A stretch of DNA of 64,000 bases from an uncultured Bacteroides sp. (GTDB taxonomy: Bacteria > Bacteroidota > Bacteroidia > Bacteroidales > Bacteroidaceae): positions 1-64,000 of the forward strand of contig UQVZ01000004.1 in assembly GCA_900544675.1 (NCBI GenBank). Direction: 5' to 3'. This document shows positions 1 through 7,845 of this stretch, one piece after another; the stretch's first letter is position 1; each line of letters starts with the position of its first letter. The notes beneath the pieces were generated by a model. That model searched no databases, had not been told where the DNA came from, and saw only the letters and a program-made list of their open reading frames with translations. Both the position numbers and the translations under genes were made by a program.

Positions 1-104
1 GGGATTGCCCCGTTTCCTGCATACTCTATCCGGACATAATCCACACCATCCTTTTTTTCCTTGTGCAGGATGATGCTCCCTCTTTGCCTCTGAGCCTTGT
101 CCAT
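1..104 (-). CDS. 5' end of an unknown gene (partial at window edge)
   Basis: Only about 34 codons are visible; the gene runs off the left edge. The reading frame starts at an ATG whose first base is 104 and begins MDKAQRQRGSIILHKEKKDG, with no stop before the edge. A good Bacteroides-type promoter and a palindrome that resembles a TetR operator lie directly upstream, and a TetR gene on the same strand precedes it. This suggests a gene controlled by that regulator. I do not recognise the family from this short stretch. Confidence 0.4.
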   Translation of the reverse strand, partial: MDKAQRQRGSIILHKEKKDGVDYVRIEYAGNGAI

Positions 105-129
105 GTCGTCGAAAGATGAATCATAAGCG

Positions 130-180
130 CAAATATAGGAAAAGGATTGCAAAAACAAACCAACAGGTCTGTTTTATTGT
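130..180 (-). promoter_or_regulatory. Promoter of the left-edge gene with overlapping TetR-like operator
   Basis: On the minus strand a -7 element TATATTTG (130-137) fits the Bacteroides TAnnTTTG consensus, with TTTG (156-159) 18 bases upstream as the -33 element. A 26-bp imperfect palindrome (155-180) with perfect inner arms AACAG/CTGTT around GT overlaps the -33 element. A repressor bound here would block RNA polymerase. Assignment to the adjacent TetR gene is inferred from position. Confidence 0.45.
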
Positions 181-235
181 GTTAAAACAACTAATTTTAG
201 ATGATATGCGAGTGTGAGCGGGCGGAAAATCGGTT

Positions 236-847
236 TCAGGCTTTCAACAAGGAGTAAATAAAATGCAGTTTCTTCCTCAGTTGCTTGATATTCAGACCTT
301 GAAAAAATGATTGTTCAAAAGAGGAGCCGAAAAAGACTTGCCAGAACATTGAGGCCGTTTCTTCCACATCCAGGTCCTGACGCATTTCCCCGTTTTCTTT
401 TGCCTTTTGGATGGCGGTCTCCCACAGCTGGAGATTCTGCTCGAATATGTTGGCCAGCTTTTTCTCTACATTCGGATAATATAATCGCACTTGCATCAGC
501 AGATGGTAGTAGTAGAAATTGAAGCAGCACCCGTTGGGATTGTTGCCGTCGTTAAGCATGTGCACAAGGCGGTTCATGGTATTTTCCACACCCTCTACAT
601 ATTGGTCGATAAACTCCGAAAACGAACCTCCCGTGAATTTGAACTTGTTTTCCAACTGCTGGGTGTTGAATACGTATTTGTCCACTACTGCAACAAACAG
701 GTCAAGTTTGAGAGGGAAATAATAAATCAGTCCGGCTTTTGACAACCCACAGGCTTTGGCTATTTCCATTTGGCTTGCTTTTTCGTAATTCATTTTGGCG
801 AATACCCGTAATGCATTTTCCAATACTTCTTCCTTGTTGGTAAACAT
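236..847 (-). CDS. TetR/AcrR-family transcriptional regulator
   Basis: 203-residue protein with the TetR layout: an N-terminal helix-turn-helix (about residues 20-45, including IAKACGLSKAGLIYYF) followed by an all-helical ligand and dimer domain. A longer frame runs up to 898, but the ATG at 847 is the better start because it follows the purine run AGAAG and restores the usual TetR N terminus. A possible promoter has a -7 element TATCTTTG at 876-883. The likely target is the divergently unblocked gene at the left edge, where a palindrome overlaps the promoter. The ligand is unknown; such regulators often control efflux or detoxification genes. Confidence 0.85.
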   Translation of the reverse strand: MFTNKEEVLENALRVFAKMNYEKASQMEIAKACGLSKAGLIYYFPLKLDLFVAVVDKYVFNTQQLENKFKFTGGSFSEFIDQYVEGVENTMNRLVHMLNDGNNPNGCCFNFYYYHLLMQVRLYYPNVEKKLANIFEQNLQLWETAIQKAKENGEMRQDLDVEETASMFWQVFFGSSFEQSFFQGLNIKQLRKKLHFIYSLLKA

Positions 848-1343
848 ACTTCTTCTGTTATTTTGCTTTCTGTAACAAAGATATGTATTTGAAACCATCT
901 CACAATGGTTTTAATCTTTTTTTTGTATGGCTGATTATCGTTTTTTTTGGAGTATGATTAAAAAAAAGTCTCGGCACACATCTTTCTATTTGCAAAACTC
1001 GAATCTGCCTTTCGATATGCGGAGTAATGATAGTTGGCCCGCTCATGACAGTTTTCCCATGATTCTGGAAAATAGAAACAAACTGGATGTGGACGGATAT
1101 TGTTTCCCCCGATTTCCTTCCGGTTCAAAGATATGGAGGCTGCGGGTATGATAAGAAAAGAGGGAACAGAATATTTGCACCTCCACAGGAAGAAAAAGAT
1201 GGTAATCCCATCATGCTGTCCATCCATTGATGGATAGGCAAACATATTCTTCATGTTCACATTCTTTTGTATAGTAATGAATTAAACAGATATGGCGCAT
1301 TTTGTATTGAATCAAACGTTTAAACGGTTAAAGTCAGCATACT
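848..1343. other. Intergenic region without a convincing gene
   Basis: About 500 bases separate the TetR gene from the next promoter. Open frames on both strands (927-1151 plus, 958-1260 minus) have low-complexity, non-protein-like translations and no ribosome binding site. The TetR promoter lies at its left edge. A short palindromic stretch, AACGTTTAAACGGTT, occurs near 1315-1330, just before the next promoter. Nothing else is seen. Confidence 0.5.
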
Positions 1344-1345
1344 TT

Positions 1346-1376
1346 TTTGTGGAATAATAATAAAGTAGTACCTTTG
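1346..1376 (+). promoter_or_regulatory. Strong Bacteroides-type promoter for the GNAT module
   Basis: A -33 TTTG (1346-1349) and a -7 TACCTTTG (1369-1376) are separated by 19 bases, matching the Bacteroides consensus. The first start codon follows 16 bases downstream at 1393. Confidence 0.7.
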
Positions 1377-1392
1377 CATAAAATATACGATT

Positions 1393-1560
1393 ATGGCCAT
1401 AACGATTAAGAACATCCCGGTTTTGGAAGGTGCTACGGCAGAGGATTTTGTGCGTAGTGCTGACAAGAATGCTGTAAAGGCAACGCCCCGTTTGTCGGCT
1501 ACAGCCAAGAAACGGTTACAGAAAGTATTAGAGAAATCCCGTTCATTCCGTTTCAATTAA
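1393..1560 (+). CDS. Small basic protein, probable antitoxin partner of the GNAT protein
   Basis: 55-residue protein starting MAITIKNIPVLEGATAEDF and ending in a lysine/arginine-rich helix (SATAKKRLQKVLEKS). It ends two bases before the start of the acetyltransferase gene and shares its promoter. A tiny gene directly upstream of a lone GNAT enzyme is the usual layout of GNAT toxin-antitoxin pairs, where the small partner neutralises the toxin and represses the operon. I see no clear ribbon-helix-helix motif, so the antitoxin role rests on context. Confidence 0.6.
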   Translation: MAITIKNIPVLEGATAEDFVRSADKNAVKATPRLSATAKKRLQKVLEKSRSFRFN

Positions 1561-1562
1561 GC

Positions 1563-2162
1563 ATGGACGAGATTTCCTTGTATGATGATTGCGTCATGCT
1601 TGCCTGCAATAAAGAGGTGCGTGATAATTGTCTCCCTTTCAGTTGTGGCGTGGACGACCTTGATGATTTTTTCATCAATGATGCCGATTTGTATGCGGAA
1701 GAATTGTTGGGGAAGACTTATTGTTGGGTGACGACGGAAGCCCCGCACCGTATTGTGGCGTTGTTCACATTGTCGAATGACAGTATCAAGACCAAGCTGA
1801 TGCCCTCCAATGACAAAAAACGCTTCCAACGCAACATCGTCAATCCCAAGAGAGGACGCAGCTACCCGGCCGTGTTGATTGGCAGATTGGGGGTTAATCG
1901 TGATTTTCAAAACTCACCGAGCCATGTCGGTCGACAGTTGATGTCTTTTATCAAGGACTGGTTCCGACATGAGGACAACAAGACCGGATGCCGCTTTATC
2001 GTGGTGGATGCCTACAATGAGGACAAGGTGCTTCGCTATTATGAAAAAAATGGCTTTGTCCCCCTGTACAAGACAGAGGAAATAGAAAAGCAATACTATG
2101 ATATTCCGCAGGACGAGCATCTGAAAACCCGCTTGCTGTATTTTGATTTGAAAAAGAAATAG
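1563..2162 (+). CDS. GNAT-family N-acetyltransferase, probable toxin of a toxin-antitoxin pair
   Basis: 199 residues with a GNAT fold. A central beta strand (VLIGRLGVNRDF) is followed by the acetyl-CoA pyrophosphate-binding loop and helix (about residues 120-132, SHVGRQLMSFI), and a C-terminal strand-helix (FIVVDAYNEDKVLRYYEKNG) is typical of GNAT motif B. Family knowledge: GNAT toxins of the TacT/AtaT type acetylate charged tRNAs to stop translation. Here the role is inferred from the pairing with the small upstream gene. It may stabilise the ICE as an addiction module. It is transcribed towards the transfer operon and converges with the lysozyme gene. A plain metabolite acetyltransferase cannot be excluded. 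Confidence 0.7.
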   Translation: MDEISLYDDCVMLACNKEVRDNCLPFSCGVDDLDDFFINDADLYAEELLGKTYCWVTTEAPHRIVALFTLSNDSIKTKLMPSNDKKRFQRNIVNPKRGRSYPAVLIGRLGVNRDFQNSPSHVGRQLMSFIKDWFRHEDNKTGCRFIVVDAYNEDKVLRYYEKNGFVPLYKTEEIEKQYYDIPQDEHLKTRLLYFDLKKK

Positions 2163-2221
2163 AGCACCTTGGCGGATATGGTTTCCGATGTCCTTACTGG
2201 AAAAAGGTTTCAGCGACACGC

Positions 2222-2758
2222 CTATTTCTCAAAAAGCAGCATATATTCCACCTTCCTTCTTTTCTCTATGCTCGGAATTACCCGGCCTTTGTAACACCGG
2301 AAAGAAATGTACTCCTTGTAAATGTCCCTGTTCCCAGCCTCCAGCTTTTGTATGAGCCTGCTTTTGGGCAGGTCTTTGCTGCCTAACAGACGGTAGGCTC
2401 CCACCTGGTAGGCGAGGCAGGAAAGCAGGGTCGAATCACGCCCGAACCGGCGGAACAGGCGGCACAGCTTCATCAGGTCGGCCCGCAGGATGGAATCGCC
2501 CTGCGCCCGGGTGATGTTGTTGGTAAGCCGCTCGCCGGGGAGCACATGGTGTCCCCAGCCCACATAGGGCCAGTGCTTCTTCTCGCCATGCCAGCCTTCA
2601 TGGTATTTCGTGCATAGGATGGCCCTCTCCAGCGGAGGAAGCCGGTACAGGGACAGAGCGGCGGATGGTGTTCCTCCTCCGTGCTTTCCCTGCCCGTACA
2701 GGGCCGCCGCTGCGCACAGGAGCAGCACGACGGCCGTTGTCGTTCTTGCATGTCTCAT
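2222..2758 (-). CDS. Exported lysozyme-like transglycosylase of the conjugation machine
   Basis: 178 residues. An N-terminal hydrophobic signal (about residues 8-22) is followed by a phage-lysozyme-type (GH24-like) core: the likely catalytic glutamate in KYHEGWH and the following VGWGHH match the glutamate and the glycine-rich turn of this fold. It would open peptidoglycan for the transfer channel. Its start overlaps the stop of the coupling-protein gene (ATGA at 2758-2755), so the two are translationally coupled. A much longer frame up to 3187 is a shadow of the coupling-protein gene. This is the last gene of the operon on this strand. Confidence 0.7.
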   Translation of the reverse strand: MRHARTTTAVVLLLCAAAALYGQGKHGGGTPSAALSLYRLPPLERAILCTKYHEGWHGEKKHWPYVGWGHHVLPGERLTNNITRAQGDSILRADLMKLCRLFRRFGRDSTLLSCLAYQVGAYRLLGSKDLPKSRLIQKLEAGNRDIYKEYISFRCYKGRVIPSIEKRRKVEYMLLFEK

Positions 2759-4941
2759 TTCGCCCCCCGTTTGTTCAACACGTCCTTTATCATCTCCTTT
2801 ACGTCCTGGCCTACCTGCACGAAGTTCTTGTACAGGATGCGCTCCCGTTCCTCCCTCGACGGGAAGGTGTAGAACTTCGGCAGGGGCACATACCCGGCTT
2901 CCTCTTTCTTTATCTCCCTCATGTCGAAGTCGGTCTTGCAGAAGAATTTCGTGGTCTTGAACTCCTCCGCTTCCTGGATGTTCATCGAGCCGCCTGCACC
3001 GGTCTTGGTCTTGGTGAAGTCCCTCGCCGTCTGGCCGCAGATCCACCCGGTCGCCATGTCGGAGATTTTCGAGGCGGGCACCAGGCTGTCCATGTTCTCG
3101 TTGAGATTGATGGAAGTCTTGTCGCGGTCTATGGTTACGCCTTTCTTTATCTGCACCACCTTGCCGAAGATGTCGTTGCTCAGCCATTCCAGGGTCTCCT
3201 TGCTTCGGGCAGAACCGCTCACCACGTTGCCTACGGTGGTGATGATTTTCTCCATGCCCACCTTGCCGTAGTCGGCTTCCAGCTGCGGCAGTTCCTGAAA
3301 GCCCAATGCCACGCTCACCTTGTTGCTTCGGGCCGTTCCTATCAGGCGGTCTATCTTGTGGAAGTACAGGGTCGGAAGCTCGTCCACGATGATGCTCACG
3401 GGGATGTTCTTGCCTTGTCCGGTGTTCACACGGGTTACAAGGCGGTTCAGGATAAGGGCGTTCAGGGCGCCGATGATGCTCTCCATTTCCGGGTCGTTGG
3501 CGATGAGCAGGTAGCTCGGATTCTTCGGGTCGCTCACTTTCAGGTCGAAGTCGTCACCGTCCTTGTGGAATATCCAGTACGATTCCTTGGTAGCCAGTCG
3601 GGAAGTATAGACACGCAACGTTCCAATCATACCTTCCAACTGTTCCATCGCTTTGTTCTTGAAGGCGGTCTGGAACGGACCGAGCAGCGGTGCCACCTCG
3701 TTGTCGGTCTCCAATACTTCGAAGATGGTCTGGTAGCTCTCATTCAGGAACGACAGGATGTGCGGCATGTCGCTGTACTTGCCCAACCAGTAGGCGGGTT
3801 CCACAATGTTCCCGTCCTTGCGGTCGCGCACTACGCCCGTCGGCTTCCAGAACTTCGTCTCCGGGTCCTGCCGCTTCTCCGCATACAGCTTGTTTCCGTC
3901 CTTGTCGTAAGGCTCTTTCTCGTAGTTCACGAAGAAGTAGATACACGCGGCGAGGAAGTTCACCGCCGAAGTCTGGAAGAACTGGTCGCTGCCGCCGCCT
4001 CCCTCTTTCTTGCCTTTCTGCAGGGATTCCAGCAGGGTTTCCGCCGTCTCGCTCGCCGCTGCAAGGTTGTTGATGTACTTCGACTGGATGGGGTTCACCC
4101 TCCGGCTGTATTCCACATCCACGAAGTTGATGATGTTGAACTTGCAGCCTTGTGGCAGCTTGCCCAGCTTCTGGTTCTTCCTGTAATGATAGTACAGCTT
4201 GGTCGCCAAAGTGGGGAACTTATAGTCATACACGACCATCACGAAGCCCTTGGCGGAATGTTGCCTGATGAACGGCTCGATGATGGAGAAGGTCTTTCCG
4301 CTTCCCGGCGTGCCGACCACCCATGTACCTCTGAAAGGGTTGCTGATGTTCACCCAACCCTTACGGAACTTGCCCTTGTAGTAATAGCGCATCGGAATGT
4401 TCACGCTGTAGTTGTTCTCCACTTTTTCCTCACATTGTTCGAAGCTCTCGTTCTCGAAGTTGAAGCGGTCTTTCATCAGCCCGTCCTTGATGTATTTCGA
4501 GATATTGTCAAGTGCCACATGAACCAGTATCACGCCTGCAAGGGAGGCTGCCATATAGAGGATGATGTGTACGGGCAGCGTGTACAGCTGCATCCCCATC
4601 GGGTGGCCGAACAGCCATACGGAGAGGACGAGCAGCGCAAGGCCCGCCGTCAGGGGCAGGACGACCTGACGCTTGGCGTTGAACTCCAGATGTTTCTTGT
4701 TCCGCGTGCCGATACAGGTGATGCAGATCAGCAGGACGGTCGCCAGCTTGCTGTACACGAGATGCCCGTCGCTGTATATCGCCCACCGCTTGATACGTCC
4801 GTGCAGGTCGGCGAGGATGCCGCCCCAGTCCCCGAATACGGAGGGGTCGAAGGCATACTCGAAAAACTCCAGCAGCACGGACACATAGACCGCCGCGCGG
4901 AATATCCGGTAAAATCCCTGTAACTCCTTGCTTTCTTCCAT
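2755..4941 (-). CDS. Type IV coupling protein (VirD4/TraD-like, Bacteroides conjugation)
   Basis: 728 residues. Several hydrophobic segments in the first 145 residues anchor it in the inner membrane. A Walker A motif GTPGSGKT (residues 210-217) and a Walker B-like IIVDELP mark the ATPase domain, with a conserved motif around VALGFQELPQLE. Coupling proteins recruit the relaxase-DNA complex to the type IV secretion channel and pump DNA. It lies near the 3' end of the transfer operon, just before the lysozyme gene. No relaxase gene for the ICE lies nearby in this window. The inner element's relaxase could in principle use this protein. Confidence 0.88.
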   Translation of the reverse strand: MEESKELQGFYRIFRAAVYVSVLLEFFEYAFDPSVFGDWGGILADLHGRIKRWAIYSDGHLVYSKLATVLLICITCIGTRNKKHLEFNAKRQVVLPLTAGLALLVLSVWLFGHPMGMQLYTLPVHIILYMAASLAGVILVHVALDNISKYIKDGLMKDRFNFENESFEQCEEKVENNYSVNIPMRYYYKGKFRKGWVNISNPFRGTWVVGTPGSGKTFSIIEPFIRQHSAKGFVMVVYDYKFPTLATKLYYHYRKNQKLGKLPQGCKFNIINFVDVEYSRRVNPIQSKYINNLAAASETAETLLESLQKGKKEGGGGSDQFFQTSAVNFLAACIYFFVNYEKEPYDKDGNKLYAEKRQDPETKFWKPTGVVRDRKDGNIVEPAYWLGKYSDMPHILSFLNESYQTIFEVLETDNEVAPLLGPFQTAFKNKAMEQLEGMIGTLRVYTSRLATKESYWIFHKDGDDFDLKVSDPKNPSYLLIANDPEMESIIGALNALILNRLVTRVNTGQGKNIPVSIIVDELPTLYFHKIDRLIGTARSNKVSVALGFQELPQLEADYGKVGMEKIITTVGNVVSGSARSKETLEWLSNDIFGKVVQIKKGVTIDRDKTSINLNENMDSLVPASKISDMATGWICGQTARDFTKTKTGAGGSMNIQEAEEFKTTKFFCKTDFDMREIKKEEAGYVPLPKFYTFPSREERERILYKNFVQVGQDVKEMIKDVLNKRGAK

Positions 4942-4956
4942 AAGCCTGTCTGTCTT

Positions 4957-5688
4957 TTAGTCCGTTTTTCTGCGATACCAGCGGTTATCCACCCGGATAA
5001 CGTCCATGTCAAGATATGCGCCGTTCTCGTTCAGTTTGGTCTTTATCCGCTCGACGGTTGCCGGGCCGATTCCCCATATTTCCATGAGGTACTGCTCGTC
5101 ACGACGCACCAGGTCGCCTACATATCTTAACCCGTATGCGGCGAGGTGGTTCTGCGCCGATGGCTGGATGCCCAAGCTGAATAGCGGCTGCGAGAGGTAA
5201 GGTATTTCTTCCGCCGGTTTGTTCTCCACGGCAATCTCCAAGCCTTCCTTGATTCTTCTCAGGGTGTCGATGCGCTGCTCCAGCTCGACGACGGCCTGTC
5301 CGTCCTGCACTATGGCATTCCGCAGGCGGGCTGCCTTCTCCGTCAGGTCGGCATTGCTCCGCATCAGTTCGTCGTGGGTTCTCGCCAGGGACAGGTTCTC
5401 CCGGTCAAGCTCGTCCCGTCTGTATTCCAGCGAATCGACGGTATCCTGCAGTTGCCCTGCACGGTATTGCAGGGCGGAACATTTTTCATTGTCGGAGGCT
5501 ATTTCACCCGACAGGGTTTCCAATCTCCTGACCTGAAGCTCAAGGCTGTCGTGGATAGAAAGAAGTGTATCCGCAAGTTCGTTCATCCGCTGGCGGCGGG
5601 ATTTTCCCCGTGCGCATCGGTAAAGGATGACCAGTGCCGATACCATCAGCACCAGTCCGATAAGCATAGTAATATCCAATGTTTCCAT
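4957..5688 (-). CDS. Membrane-anchored coiled-coil protein with a C-terminal helix-hairpin-helix domain
   Basis: 243 residues. One N-terminal transmembrane helix (about 7-25) is followed by a long coiled coil (about 35-155), then a compact domain (about 165-230) with SLGIQPSAQNHLAAYGLRYV and LMEIWGIGPATVERIKTKL. This domain resembles the helix-hairpin-helix of the RNA polymerase alpha C-terminal domain, which binds DNA. It sits between the lipoprotein and the coupling-protein genes, so it may position DNA or the coupling protein at the membrane. That role is inference; I know no characterised homologue. Confidence 0.6.
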   Translation of the reverse strand: METLDITMLIGLVLMVSALVILYRCARGKSRRQRMNELADTLLSIHDSLELQVRRLETLSGEIASDNEKCSALQYRAGQLQDTVDSLEYRRDELDRENLSLARTHDELMRSNADLTEKAARLRNAIVQDGQAVVELEQRIDTLRRIKEGLEIAVENKPAEEIPYLSQPLFSLGIQPSAQNHLAAYGLRYVGDLVRRDEQYLMEIWGIGPATVERIKTKLNENGAYLDMDVIRVDNRWYRRKTD

Positions 5689-5701
5689 ATTGTTGTTATT
5701 T

Positions 5702-6364
5702 TTAGTTGTTCAAGGTAATGATGGGCCTTATCCGGTGTGCCTGTGTCTTCGGGGTCTCCTGCATGGCTCCGCTGCCTATCGAGTAGAGCCACGCTTTGGC
5801 GGTCTGTTGCCCCTCTACTTCCGTCGAGGTCCAGTACCAGCAGTCGCCTGTGCTGTCTGTGGGCAAGATGTCTCCGCCGCATTTTTCCAGTACGGGATTG
5901 ACGACCTCCCGTGCCGCATACAGCAGGCGCATCTCCGCCACCGAGGGGATGTATGCGCTCTGTCCGTAGCACCACAGGTCGAATACCGCTTCCGCCATCG
6001 GCGAGGCGGTCTCCCGGGTGTCATATAGGGCAAAGGTGTTCGTGTTCCCGTCGAACGCTTCCGTGTCGGCGGATGTTCCTTGCTCCACGCCCAGAGTGTC
6101 CGCAAAGGCTTTGGGAGCGATGTCCCACAGATAGACGGCACGACCGTTCTCTTCTGTGTCGCCGTGCTTGCCGGTGTCGAATACGATGGCCACGGCCCGC
6201 TTGCCGGAAGTTTGGTACAACTCGTAGGAAAGGACCGTGCCGTCGTCGCAGAGGACATGTCCGGGCCGTACCGTCATGTCCGGAGTCTCGATGTGTGCGT
6301 CGCAGGCGGCCAGAGTTAAGACTGCCGCCACCGCAATGATGATATGTATCTTGTTTATTGTCAT
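5702..6364 (-). CDS. Lipoprotein of the transfer operon, unknown function
   Basis: 220 residues with a lipoprotein signal: a hydrophobic N terminus and lipobox LTLAAC with the modified cysteine at residue 21. The mature part contains Y-S-P-S/V-E-like and WYWTSTE motifs (near residues 140-185) that recall the DUF1566/FISUMP-type fold found in Bacteroidales surface lipoproteins. It would be anchored in the outer membrane. Its position in the operon between the TraO-like gene and the coiled-coil gene suggests a surface or pilus-associated component. This is inferred from context. Confidence 0.6.
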   Translation of the reverse strand: MTINKIHIIIAVAAVLTLAACDAHIETPDMTVRPGHVLCDDGTVLSYELYQTSGKRAVAIVFDTGKHGDTEENGRAVYLWDIAPKAFADTLGVEQGTSADTEAFDGNTNTFALYDTRETASPMAEAVFDLWCYGQSAYIPSVAEMRLLYAAREVVNPVLEKCGGDILPTDSTGDCWYWTSTEVEGQQTAKAWLYSIGSGAMQETPKTQAHRIRPIITLNN

Positions 6365-6398
6365 CTGTTCATATTTTTATTTTCCCTCATTTCATCAG

Positions 6399-6947
6399 TT
6401 ATTTTACCGGCAGTTTCACGCCGAGCACGACACCTGCCCGCAGCAGGTCGGCTCCCTTTATCATCACGTCGCCCTTCGCCTGCCAGAAGAACACCCATCC
6501 CGACCGCAGCACATAGTTGTGTTCGTAGCCGAGGTGGATGCCGCCGAGGAATCTCTTCGTGTCACTGCCGCCCGATGCCCCGATGCGCAGGTTGCCGTAG
6601 TGGTTCCTGCCGCGTACCACGCAGGGCTTGTAGGCCACGCCGAAGCCGTAGGTGCGGTAGTTCCGCCAGAACGATTCCGGGCAGATATGCCCGCACGTCT
6701 CACAGTCTTTCCATTGCAGGTAGCCGTTAGCGAAGAACTCCCAGGCATTGTTGTAGTTCGTCTCATGTTCGTAGGCAAGGGTCAGATCCATGCCGTTCCG
6801 GTACAGCAGCCCGGCTCCGAGCGAGAGCCGTCCGGTGTTCCGCTGTGCCGAAGCTGTTACAGACAAGGTGAACACGGCCACCGCCAAGGCAAGCAGTCTG
6901 TTTCTTGTCCTTCCCTTATTTTTCAATGCTTCACTCATCATTTCCAA
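6399..6947 (-). CDS. traO: TraO-like outer-membrane conjugation protein
   Basis: 182 residues. A signal peptide (about residues 14-34, ending SASAQ) precedes a sequence rich in alternating aromatic and polar residues (LSLGAGLLYRNG, YGFGVAYKPCV, LGGIHLGYEHNYVL), as in a small beta barrel. It directly follows traN, the place of traO in CTnDOT-type transfer operons. TraO proteins are conserved but their exact role in mating is unclear. Start codon choice is open between MEMMSE and the internal MMSE. Confidence 0.6.
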   Translation of the reverse strand: MEMMSEALKNKGRTRNRLLALAVAVFTLSVTASAQRNTGRLSLGAGLLYRNGMDLTLAYEHETNYNNAWEFFANGYLQWKDCETCGHICPESFWRNYRTYGFGVAYKPCVVRGRNHYGNLRIGASGGSDTKRFLGGIHLGYEHNYVLRSGWVFFWQAKGDVMIKGADLLRAGVVLGVKLPVK

Positions 6948-6981
6948 TTCTTAATTCGTCACTCTTAATTCTTCATTGACA

Positions 6982-7833
6982 TCATTCCTCCTCCAATAGC
7001 GATTGGTCAAACGAATCGGCGGCAAGCACGTCCTCGTAGTCGATGTGCAGGCTGATGTTGCGCCCGCTGATCTGTTTCTCCGTCATCTCGATGGTCAGCA
7101 CCTTGTCGTTGGGGAAGGTCATCTTCTTGACGACTATCACATTGCGGTAGCCCCGCTTGAATGATTTTCCCGGTTCCAGCACCATTGCCGGAGTCAGCTC
7201 AATGACCTGCGAATTGGTTGCTTTCGACACCTTCTTGTCAGCGAGCTTCACACGGATTTCATCGATGTCAAACCGGATATGGGTCTTGTTCTCTATCGAG
7301 AAGTCGATGAAGAAGTAGTCGCCGGCCGCATAGATGTTGTTCAGCCGCATGGTCAGGCGGTGTGCCTTGCTCGCCACGTTCCGTATCTTGGCCGGGGAGT
7401 TCCAGATGCGTCTGGCCAGTCCGGTCATCTCCGCTGTGGACATGGAGACGGTGGGATTGTGGTAGGCTTCCCGTTCCGCAGGCAGTATCTCCTTGTCGGT
7501 CACGGCTTCCTTCAGCCGGGTAGTATAGAGTAGCGCGTACTGCGTGCGGTAGCGTTCCGTCACGATGGTGACGATGGCGAGCACTTCGCCGTCCTCGTGT
7601 CCGGCCTCCTTGGGCTTCAGGCGGATAATGTTGTCCAATGGCTGGTCACCCGCCACCTTGTCGGTGGAGATGTCCACCAGTCGGACGGGTTCCGATGCCG
7701 TGATGACGGTCGTCACCTGCTCGTTCACGGTGAGCAGCTCCATTTCCTCGTAGGTTTTCTGGGCTTTTGCCTCGTATGCGGCGCACAGTCCGGCCGCAAG
7801 GAGAAACAGGCCCGTCATTCGATGTCTGTTCAT
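6982..7833 (-). CDS. traN: Conjugative transfer protein TraN (DUF4138-like)
   Basis: 283 residues. A signal peptide (to about residue 24, EAKAQ) is followed by an exported beta-rich domain with ITASEPVRLVDISTDKVAG and a C-terminal half containing IENKTHIRFDIDEIRVKL, both features of Bacteroides TraN. TraN is thought to belong to the outer-membrane part of the channel, comparable to VirB9. It follows traM, with a DNA methyltransferase gene inserted between the two. Confidence 0.75.
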   Translation of the reverse strand: MNRHRMTGLFLLAAGLCAAYEAKAQKTYEEMELLTVNEQVTTVITASEPVRLVDISTDKVAGDQPLDNIIRLKPKEAGHEDGEVLAIVTIVTERYRTQYALLYTTRLKEAVTDKEILPAEREAYHNPTVSMSTAEMTGLARRIWNSPAKIRNVASKAHRLTMRLNNIYAAGDYFFIDFSIENKTHIRFDIDEIRVKLADKKVSKATNSQVIELTPAMVLEPGKSFKRGYRNVIVVKKMTFPNDKVLTIEMTEKQISGRNISLHIDYEDVLAADSFDQSLLEEE

Positions 7834-7845
7834 GTCTATGCTTTT

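Noticed and set aside
958..1260. 100-codon minus-strand frame upstream of the GNAT module
   Set aside because: Composition is random, no ribosome binding site, and no link to neighbouring genes.
2665..4923. 752-codon open frame on the plus strand
   Set aside because: It is antisense to the coupling protein and lysozyme genes and its translation is rich in His, Arg, Val and Gln without domain features; a G+C-driven shadow frame.
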